A stretch of 26,858 nucleotides of DNA from JBEVNX01 sp040507895 (GTDB taxonomy: Bacteria; Desulfobacterota; Binatia; JACPRU01), in assembly GCA_040507895.1 (NCBI GenBank), contig JBEVNX010000127.1, positions 1-26,858 of the forward strand. Direction: 5' to 3'. The position numbers and the translations under genes were made by a program. The notes under the pieces are model-generated. The model saw only the letters and a list, made by a program, of their open reading frames with translations, did no database searches and was not told the DNA's origin. Positions 21,957-26,858 of this stretch are shown here, one piece after another. The first letter of the stretch is position 1. Every line of letters begins with the position of its first letter.

Positions 21957-22781
21957 TCAGCGCGGACGGTACACTTTGAAGGGCCGCGCCACTCGTTGCC
22001 ATTCCGGCTGGTCTCGCCAGGGGCGGCCGGCGGCGAAACCGCCGTCGACCACGAACGCCTGGCCGGTGATGAAGGTCGAGCGGTCGCTGGCGAGGAATAG
22101 AGCCATCTCGGCGATGTCGGTCGGCTCGCCCGGTCGCTCGATCGGTTGTGCGCCGACCATCTGGGGCTTGCGCGCTTCGAGCAGGCTATCGGGCTTGCCC
22201 ACGGTGTTGAGCGCCAATGGAGTGGCGATAAAGCCAGGACAAATGCAGTTCACCCGGATGCGGTCCTCGGCCATTTCGAGGGCGACCGACTTGGTGAGCT
22301 GGATCACCGCCGCCTTGGCGGCAGCATAAGCGTGCGGGGAGTAGCCGCCGACGAGCCCGGCGACGCTGGCCGTCGAAATGATGCTCCCTCCCTGACGGCG
22401 TAGAAGCGGCGCCGCGTGTTTCATGCCGAGGAACACGCCGCGCACCAGCACGTGGAACGTGAGGTCCCACTCCTCGACCGGCGTGCCGGCGATGGTGCCG
22501 AGGGCGCCGCCGAACCCGGCGTTGTTGAACATGCAGTCGAGGCGACCGAAGGCAGCTTCGACGCGCTCGACCATGGCCCGCACGTCGTCCTCGTTGGAGA
22601 CGTCGGCGCGGTGGAAAACCGCGCTCGGCGAGAGCTCGCGAGTGAGCGCTTCGCCGAGGTCCCGCTGCACATCGGCTATGACCACGCGAGCGCCGTTCTC
22701 GACGAACAGGCGCGTGGTCGACGCCCCGATGCCGCTGGCTCCTCCGGTGATGATCGCGACACGGCCCTCGAGCTCTCCCAT
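21957..22781 (-). CDS. Short-chain dehydrogenase/reductase (SDR)
   Basis: A classical SDR of 274 residues. The cofactor turn is TGGASGIG (12-19), followed by Asp37 at the end of strand 2, suggesting NAD(H) over NADP(H). NNAG is at 86-89, and the catalytic Ser139, Tyr152 and Lys156 are in ISTASVAG and YAAAK. The C-terminus has ITGQAFVVDGGFAAGRPW. Next to a ring-hydroxylating oxygenase an SDR often oxidises the cis-dihydrodiol to a catechol, but it could act on another alcohol or ketone of the pathway. It is on the same strand as the Rieske genes, 126 bases ahead of the alpha start, yet the promoter/operator lies between them, so they are probably separately controlled. The ATG at 22781 has GGGGGTC upstream. 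Confidence 0.92.
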   Translation of the reverse strand: MGELEGRVAIITGGASGIGASTTRLFVENGARVVIADVQRDLGEALTRELSPSAVFHRADVSNEDDVRAMVERVEAAFGRLDCMFNNAGFGGALGTIAGTPVEEWDLTFHVLVRGVFLGMKHAAPLLRRQGGSIISTASVAGLVGGYSPHAYAAAKAAVIQLTKSVALEMAEDRIRVNCICPGFIATPLALNTVGKPDSLLEARKPQMVGAQPIERPGEPTDIAEMALFLASDRSTFITGQAFVVDGGFAAGRPWRDQPEWQRVARPFKVYRPR

Positions 22782-23002
22782 GGATCCGACCCCCGCAGAA
22801 TTCCCGAAACTTCGAAGCTCACATCCACTACCACATCGACCCGGTCCATCAACCGGCGCGCAGCCCCGGTCTTCGGACGCTCGTCGAAAGAGGGGTGCGA
22901 AAGATCATCGCCTCTAAGCCTTTTGGATCTAGCCGATCCGGGTAGGGGGTGGCAGAAGACTCGAGCAGGGAAACGTAGCTCAGAACGACGGAGGAGGGCG
23001 CA
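22782..23002. promoter_or_regulatory. Divergent intergenic region between SDR and lactonase-like genes
   Basis: 221 bases that should carry promoters for both genes. A weak inverted repeat, GGATC-TAGCC-GATCC, is at 22925-22939. On the minus strand TTCGAAGTTTCGGGAA lies about 30 bases before the SDR start and is only a poor match (about 10 of 18) to the dyad found elsewhere. A GGAGGAGG ribosome site for the plus-strand gene is at the right end. I see no convincing -35/-10 pair and no gene. Confidence 0.3.
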
Positions 23003-23788
23003 ATGGCCGAAGCGAAGGTGAAACGCATGTGGGCGCTTCCAGGCGCCGAGTTGACCGTCCCCCGATCGCTGTTGATGCACGGCGGCGACGCGAGCCTCGT
23101 CACCGTGCCCTGTCCCTCGTACCTGATCGAGCACCCCAAGGGGCTCGTTTTGTTCGACACCGGCTGTCACCCGAAGGTCGTCGACGACGCGGTCGGCTAC
23201 TGGGGCGAGATCGCGCGCCACTTCCCGATCAATTTTCCGCGTGACCGGACGGTGGACAACCAGATCAAGGCTCTCGGCTACAAGCTCGAGGACGTGAAGT
23301 ACGTGGTCGTGTCACATCTTCACCTCGATCACTCGGGCGGCATGTTCATGTTCCCGAAAGCCAAGTTCCTCATCATGGAGAACGAGCTTCGCTACGCCTA
23401 TTGGCCCGATCCCGACCGGCGCTGGGCGTTCATCTTCAACGACTTCGTGCCGACCCGCGCCTTCAACTGGCTGGAGCTCGACTCCGATTTCGACCTCTTC
23501 GGCGACGGCAGCCTGCATTTGTTGAAGACGCCGGGTCATCCGCCCGGCGAGTCGTCGCTCTTCGTACGGCTGCCGAATCGGAAGATCGTGCTCTGCGGCG
23601 ATACGACGCACCTGCGGGCCGCGCTCGAAGCCGAGGCGACCATGCCGCTCGACACCGACCCGATCCAGGCGGCTCGCTCGATCCAACGGTTGAAGGCGAT
23701 CCGCGACATGCACGAGGCGACGATCTGGATCAGTCACGACCCCGAGGACTGGGCAGAGCTTCCCCATGCGCCGACCGCGATCGAGTAG
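23003..23788 (+). CDS. Metallo-beta-lactamase-fold hydrolase, AHL-lactonase-like
   Basis: A di-metal hydrolase of 261 residues. The metal motif is VVVSHLHLDHSGG (His105, His107, Asp109, His110), with His179 in KTPGHPPGESS, Asp200 in LCGDTTH and His245 in WISHDPEDW. This is a complete ligand set in the order and spacing of the N-acyl-homoserine lactonase (AiiA/AttM) branch; MFPKAKFLIMENELRYAYWPDP is also like that branch. Those enzymes open lactone rings; in a degradation cluster it could act on a pathway lactone instead of a quorum signal. GGAGGAGG precedes the ATG at 23003. It is followed six bases later by the zinc-ribbon gene, so the two are cotranscribed, opposite to the surrounding catabolic genes. 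Confidence 0.88.
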   Translation: MAEAKVKRMWALPGAELTVPRSLLMHGGDASLVTVPCPSYLIEHPKGLVLFDTGCHPKVVDDAVGYWGEIARHFPINFPRDRTVDNQIKALGYKLEDVKYVVVSHLHLDHSGGMFMFPKAKFLIMENELRYAYWPDPDRRWAFIFNDFVPTRAFNWLELDSDFDLFGDGSLHLLKTPGHPPGESSLFVRLPNRKIVLCGDTTHLRAALEAEATMPLDTDPIQAARSIQRLKAIRDMHEATIWISHDPEDWAELPHAPTAIE

Positions 23789-23794
23789 GTCACG

Positions 23795-24277
23795 GTGCCG
23801 CTCTACGAATATCATTGCCTGAGCTGCGAGCTGACGTTCGAGGCGCTGGCGCCGATGAGCGCGGGCCAGCGTTCGAAGGCCTGTCAGCGCTGCGGGCGGC
23901 GCGCACCCCGTGTCACCTCGGCGTTCTCGATTGCCCACGGCGCCGCCCCTCCGGCAAAGGGGGAGGGAACCGCGGCGGCGGTCAAGCCGAAGCAGGGACC
24001 GCCGCTCTGCCTGCGCTACCCGCAGATGCCGCTCCTCTGTCACATGGATCAGAAGTCGGCCGAGCGATTCGTGGCACACGTTGAGGGGCGCGGCGCGCAA
24101 TACGACGACGCCGTCGGAGCGCGCGAAGAGCTACGGAAGAAGCGCGGCGCGCCGCCGGCTGCGGAGGCCGCGCCGGCCGTGCACGAGCATGCTCACGGCC
24201 ACACGCACGGGCATTCCCACAAAGGGAAAAAGGGACACGCGCACTCCCACCGTCACGGGCATCACCACGCGCACTGA
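23795..24277 (+). CDS. FmdB-type zinc-ribbon protein with histidine-rich tail
   Basis: A 160-residue protein in three parts. Residues 1-45 are the FmdB/CxxC regulatory-type zinc ribbon: MPLYEYHCLSCELTFEAL, with Cys8/Cys11 and Cys30/Cys33. Residues about 70-118 are a charged helical part, including LCLRYPQMPLLCHMDQKSAE with two further cysteines. Residues 130-160 carry 15 histidines in 31 positions, largely alternating His-X-His with Gly, Ala, Ser or Thr, like the metal-storing tails of HypB, SlyD or UreE. The function is unknown; a role in holding or delivering a metal is inferred from the tail. GTG 23795 is the start because MPLYEYxC is the family N-terminus. It is coupled to the lactonase-like gene, a metalloenzyme, and converges on the acyl-CoA dehydrogenase with 14 bases between. 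Confidence 0.85.
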   Translation: MPLYEYHCLSCELTFEALAPMSAGQRSKACQRCGRRAPRVTSAFSIAHGAAPPAKGEGTAAAVKPKQGPPLCLRYPQMPLLCHMDQKSAERFVAHVEGRGAQYDDAVGAREELRKKRGAPPAAEAAPAVHEHAHGHTHGHSHKGKKGHAHSHRHGHHHAH

Positions 24278-24291
24278 AGGCGTGAAGTGCC

Positions 24292-25458
24292 CTAGAGGCG
24301 GAGTTGCCTGGCGGCGAGATCCTTCATGATCTCCTCGGCGCCTCCGCCGATGGAAAGGACCTTGGTCTCCCGGTAGATTCGCTCGACCGCGGCGCCACGC
24401 AAATAGCCGGCGCCGCCGAAGATCTGTACGCCCTCCTTGGCGCAGAATTCGAGGCAACCGGTGGCGACGTTCTTGAGCATGGCCAGCGAGGCGGCTGATG
24501 CCTCGTGCCGATTCATTTGCCAGCAGAGGACGTCGAGGTAAGCCTTGAGAGATTCGAGCCGCGTCGCCATGTCGACGAGCTTGTGGCGAATGACCTGGTG
24601 ATCGACGAGCCGTCGCCCGAACGTCTCCCGTTCGCGCGCGTAGGCCACCGCCTCCTCGTAACAGACGCGCGCGAAGCCGTAGCAGGTGGCGGCGATCGCC
24701 AGCCGCTCCGAGTTGAAGTTGTGCATCACGGCGTGAAAGCCGCCGTTCTCCTCGCCCAGGCGATTGGACACGGGAACGCGGCAGTCTTCGAAGTAGAGCG
24801 TGGCCGTGTCCGAGGACCACCAGCCCATCTTCCGAAGCGGGGTGCGACTGAGTCCGGGGCTGTCTCCCTCGACGACCAGAAACGAGATGCCGCCCGCGCC
24901 CTCTCCGCCGGTGCGCACCGCGACCGTGAGGACGTCCGCCCGCATCCCCGAGGTGATGAAGGTCTTCGAGCCGTTGACGACGTAGCTGTCGCCGTCGCGT
25001 CGGGCTGTGGTTCGCAGGCGCGCGACGTCGGAACCTCCCGAGGGCTCCGTGATGGCGAGCGCGCTCACCTTCTCGCCGCGAAACACTGCGGGTGCGATGC
25101 GCTTCTTCAGCCCCTCGGACCCGAGCGCCAGGATCGGCGGCAGGCCGATGTGATGGCTCATCAAGCTCGCCGACACGCCACCCGTCAGGCCGCCGGCGAG
25201 CTCGTCGCTGAGAACGACGCGGTGAAACCAGTCGCCGCCCGCGCCGCCGTACGACTCGGGAAATCCGACGCCGAGGAGCCCGGCCTCGCCGGCCTTGCGA
25301 TAGAGGTCTCGCGGGAACCCCTCGGCCTCGTCCCACGCGTCGGCGAACGGGCGGATCTCGCTCTCGACGAAACGGCGCACCACGCGCCGCAGCTCGGCGT
25401 GCTCTTCGCCGTAGAAGGGACTCGGCTGCCCCGCGATCGGCAGCAGTGCTTCAGGCAT
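24292..25458 (-). CDS. Acyl-CoA dehydrogenase
   Basis: FAD-dependent alpha,beta-oxidation of an acyl-CoA; 388 residues. Family marks are LLGVGFPESYGGAGGDW, ALAITEPSGGSDVARLRTTA, NGSKTFITSG, the ETFGRRLVDHQVIRHKLVDM flavin segment and the C-terminal IYRETKVLSIGGGAEEIMK. The usual catalytic glutamate of the medium-chain type (YEGT) is Gly here. As in long-chain and isovaleryl enzymes the base is likely the Glu in FNSERLAIA (Glu251). The ATG at 25458 has no Shine-Dalgarno sequence and lies in a run of eight As eight bases before the end of the monooxygenase gene, so translation is probably coupled to it. It may process a side chain or a ring-cleavage acyl-CoA. Confidence 0.93.
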   Translation of the reverse strand: MPEALLPIAGQPSPFYGEEHAELRRVVRRFVESEIRPFADAWDEAEGFPRDLYRKAGEAGLLGVGFPESYGGAGGDWFHRVVLSDELAGGLTGGVSASLMSHHIGLPPILALGSEGLKKRIAPAVFRGEKVSALAITEPSGGSDVARLRTTARRDGDSYVVNGSKTFITSGMRADVLTVAVRTGGEGAGGISFLVVEGDSPGLSRTPLRKMGWWSSDTATLYFEDCRVPVSNRLGEENGGFHAVMHNFNSERLAIAATCYGFARVCYEEAVAYARERETFGRRLVDHQVIRHKLVDMATRLESLKAYLDVLCWQMNRHEASAASLAMLKNVATGCLEFCAKEGVQIFGGAGYLRGAAVERIYRETKVLSIGGGAEEIMKDLAARQLRL

Positions 25459-26476
25459 TTTTTTTCTGCAGGCGGGGCAAGACGTCTTGCGCGAACGTTT
25501 GCATCGACCGTCGCGAAACCTTCGGGTCGAGGCCTGGGAAGTGCATCCCGAGCACGAGATGCGTGGTCCGGGCCTTCGACAGAAAGTCTTCGAGACCGCG
25601 CGCGACCTCTTCCGAGGTGCCGACGATTGGGGTGAACAGCAAAGGCTCGCTCGTGCGGCGAAGCTCGGTGGCTGGCGGTGGCTTGAAGATCGATGGCGGA
25701 GCCTCTGTCTCGCCGGCTTCGCCGAGCCACTTGCCGTAAACGCTAAGCATCCAGTGGACGTGCTCCTGGACCTCGTCCCAGCCCTGGTCCCGCGACGGCG
25801 CGAGGTGCACCCAGACGAGCTGAGCCACGCTGTGGTCCTGCGGCTTGCGGCCGTGGCGGCGCAGCGCCTCGTCGTAGGCGGTCGTGTCGCCGATGCCGAG
25901 GAAGTGACAGCCGAGGCGCGCCGCTCGATCCACCGCCTTTGGGGCCAAGGCGCCGATCCACAGTGGCGGGTGAGGCTGCTGGACGGGCTTCGGCGTCAGC
26001 CGGATGTCTTTCAGCCGGTAGTGCTTGCCTTCGAACGAGAAGGGATCTTGCGTCCAGATGCCCCGCAGTACGTCGATACCTTCCTCGAACCGAGACGGAC
26101 GCTCCTTGCTCGGGATGCCGTAGCCGAGGAACTCGTGAGGGGCGTACCCCTTTCCCAGGCCGAGATCGAAGCGGCCGCGAGAGATGACGTCCACGGTCGC
26201 GGCGTCTTCGGCAACCCGTACGGCGTTGTGCAGTGGGAGCAAGAGCAGGAACGTGCCGATCCGTACCCGGCGCGTGGTGGCTGCGACCGCCCCGGCGATC
26301 GTCAGCAGCGACGGCGAGTAGCCGTCCTCGGCGAAGTGGTGCTCGGTCAGCCACACGGTGTCGTAGCCGAGGTCTTCGGCCAGCCGGATCTGCTCGAGCT
26401 GCGACTCGTAGACGTCAGCCCAGGGCTTCTTCCATTTCGGCGGATTGCGAAACGAGAACATGAGTCCGACGTTCAT
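25451..26476 (-). CDS. Luciferase-like flavin-dependent monooxygenase (LLM family)
   Basis: A 341-residue TIM-barrel oxidoreductase using FMNH2 or reduced F420. Seen are MNVGLMFSFRNPPKW, LAEDLGYDTVWLTEHHF (33-49), VRIGTFLLLLPLHNAVRVAED, ISRGRFDLGLGKGYAPHEFLGYG and PHPPLWIGALAPKAVDRAARLG, all typical of group I LLM enzymes. The start at 26476 is set by AAGGAGG six bases before the ATG; the open frame extends 22 codons upstream, through the operator. Its end overlaps the acyl-CoA dehydrogenase by eight bases at an A8 run. With the dehydrogenase it forms a unit downstream of the TetR gene, under the second copy of the 18-bp dyad. Cofactor and substrate are undetermined. Confidence 0.92.
   Translation of the reverse strand: MNVGLMFSFRNPPKWKKPWADVYESQLEQIRLAEDLGYDTVWLTEHHFAEDGYSPSLLTIAGAVAATTRRVRIGTFLLLLPLHNAVRVAEDAATVDVISRGRFDLGLGKGYAPHEFLGYGIPSKERPSRFEEGIDVLRGIWTQDPFSFEGKHYRLKDIRLTPKPVQQPHPPLWIGALAPKAVDRAARLGCHFLGIGDTTAYDEALRRHGRKPQDHSVAQLVWVHLAPSRDQGWDEVQEHVHWMLSVYGKWLGEAGETEAPPSIFKPPPATELRRTSEPLLFTPIVGTSEEVARGLEDFLSKARTTHLVLGMHFPGLDPKVSRRSMQTFAQDVLPRLQKKNA
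25458..25465 (-). other. A8 homopolymer at the monooxygenase/dehydrogenase junction
   Basis: On the coding strand eight As run into the ATG of the acyl-CoA dehydrogenase while still inside the monooxygenase frame (CAG AAA AAA AAT GCC TGA). Loss of one A would join the two frames into a single fusion. Such runs are known sites of RNA polymerase slippage; here it may only assist coupled reinitiation. Confidence 0.4.
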
Positions 26477-26510
26477 GGACTTCCTCCTTTGCGCGGCTCG
26501 ACCATCGCAG

Positions 26511-26529
26511 ATTCTAAGAAAAAGTAGAA
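26511..26529 (-). promoter_or_regulatory. 18-bp operator-like dyad, copy 2, with -10 element
   Basis: Minus strand TTCTACTTTTTCTTAGAA (26529-26512): outer arms TTCTA/TAGAA as in copy 1, 15 of 18 positions identical. TAGAAT (26516-26511, five of six to the -10 consensus) begins at the same dyad position as the -10 of the Rieske promoter. The -35 region is poor. The dyad overlaps the TetR stop codon and lies 35 bases before the monooxygenase ATG. Confidence 0.65.
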
Positions 26530-26858
26530 CGGGACGACGCATGTCCTCGCGGGCGGGCGGCGAGGCCCTCGAGAATCATCGTCGAGAGGTGAGCGGCGAT
26601 CGCTCCCGGCCTCTGAGCTCCATCTTGGTCGTACCATTCCACCGACCAATTGAGGGCGCCGAGCGTGAGCATGCGCACCACGGAGAGCTCCAAGTCCTTG
26701 CGGAGCTGGCCCGCTTTCGCCGCGTCTTCGAACAGGCCGCGCCAAAATGAACCGTAGCGACGTTGGCGTTTGAGGTGGCGCTGACGGATCGCGCGGGGCA
26801 CTTGGCTGAGGATGCGAATGTTGGCGACCGCGTAGTCGCTCTCTGCGAGCACGAACTC
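26514..26858 (-). CDS. TetR/AcrR-family transcriptional regulator, C-terminal part
   Basis: About 114 residues of the ligand-binding and dimerisation domain are inside the window; the N-terminal helix-turn-helix lies beyond base 26858. The visible part is all-helical and matches the TetR C-terminal pattern: RRYGSFWRGLFEDAAKAGQLRKDLELSVVRMLTLGALNWSVEWYDQDG and, near the end, AAHLSTMILEGL. An apparent GTG start at 26852 is internal, since the frame runs on to the edge (EFVLAESDY). It is immediately upstream of the monooxygenase on the same strand, with its stop codon inside operator copy 2. This makes it the natural candidate to bind both dyads. The ligand is unknown, probably a pathway substrate or acyl-CoA. 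Confidence 0.85.
   Translation of the reverse strand, partial: EFVLAESDYAVANIRILSQVPRAIRQRHLKRQRRYGSFWRGLFEDAAKAGQLRKDLELSVVRMLTLGALNWSVEWYDQDGAQRPGAIAAHLSTMILEGLAARPRGHASSRSTFS

Noticed and set aside
20767..22002. Minus-strand open frame of about 410 codons
   Set aside because: It is another register of the Rieske alpha-subunit gene; it lacks the Cys/His motifs that the true frame shows.
22925..22939. Inverted repeat GGATC-TAGCC-GATCC as an operator
   Set aside because: Arms of only five bases and no relation to the 18-bp dyad; too weak to call as a site.
22676..23221. Minus-strand frame spanning the SDR/lactonase divergent region
   Set aside because: It overlaps both verified genes out of phase and has no protein-like pattern; the interval is better read as a promoter region.
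25477..25490. Perfect 14-bp palindrome GCAAGACGTCTTGC
   Set aside because: It is inside the conserved C-terminal coding sequence of the monooxygenase, has no loop for an RNA hairpin, and no second copy was seen. Chance is the better explanation.
24505..25635. Plus-strand open frame of about 376 codons
   Set aside because: It is antisense to the acyl-CoA dehydrogenase and the end of the monooxygenase; no protein family is recognisable.
1..26858. Mobile elements, CRISPR arrays, tRNA or rRNA genes
   Set aside because: I saw no transposase or integrase, no regularly spaced repeats, no terminal inverted repeats, no tRNA-like T-arm sequences and no rRNA-like segments.

Overview
This is a GC-rich (roughly two-thirds G+C) bacterial chromosomal window, densely packed, with many GTG and TTG starts and several 4-base stop/start overlaps. 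The order sirC-hemX(ccsA-like)-hemA-hemC-cobA/hemD-hemB, the MazG/S20/ComF/PurMN housekeeping genes and a soil-type oxidative catabolic cluster suggest an uncultured member of the former Deltaproteobacteria, possibly a Binatota/Desulfobacterota-like lineage. That placement is an inference from gene order and style. No rRNA, tRNA, CRISPR, prophage or insertion sequence was recognised, and no stretch over 300 bases lacks a gene.

Layout. 1-560 (-) is the N-terminal part of DNA polymerase IV, cut by the window edge. 600-6792 (+) is a tetrapyrrole operon: precorrin-2 dehydrogenase, a HemX/CcsA-like membrane protein, glutamyl-tRNA reductase, hydroxymethylbilane synthase, a uroporphyrinogen-III methyltransferase/synthase fusion and 5-aminolevulinate dehydratase. 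It makes uroporphyrinogen III and also opens the siroheme/cobalamin branch. A small unknown frame and hisC follow (+), then rpsT and mazG (-), then grxC (+).

9630-12379 (+) is an envelope-stress-like operon: an ECF sigma factor, a zinc-binding single-pass anti-sigma factor, an exported DUF547 protein lacking the usual cysteines, and a TIGR04283-type glycosyltransferase. The last three reading frames each begin at or overlap the end of the previous one. 12386-15528 (-) is comF - methyltransferase - purM - (32-codon leader frame) - purN. From 15656 on the + strand lie a 54-residue membrane peptide, an exported beta-barrel-like protein, a YqeY-like protein, GreA, a long-chain acyl-CoA synthetase and two small unknown proteins, to 19981.

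20041-26858 is an accessory catabolic region. On the minus strand are a TetR-family regulator (C-terminal part), a luciferase-like flavin monooxygenase, an acyl-CoA dehydrogenase, an SDR dehydrogenase and a two-subunit Rieske ring-hydroxylating oxygenase. On the plus strand, embedded between them, are a lactonase-like metallo-beta-lactamase-fold hydrolase and an FmdB-type zinc-ribbon protein with a 15-histidine tail. The main find is a near-perfect 18-bp dyad that occurs twice with 15/18 identity, once in front of the Rieske alpha subunit and once in front of the monooxygenase. It sits in the same register to a -10-like hexamer in both places. This points to one shared repressor, most simply the adjacent TetR protein, controlling two separated transcription units as one regulon. 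The substrate is unknown.
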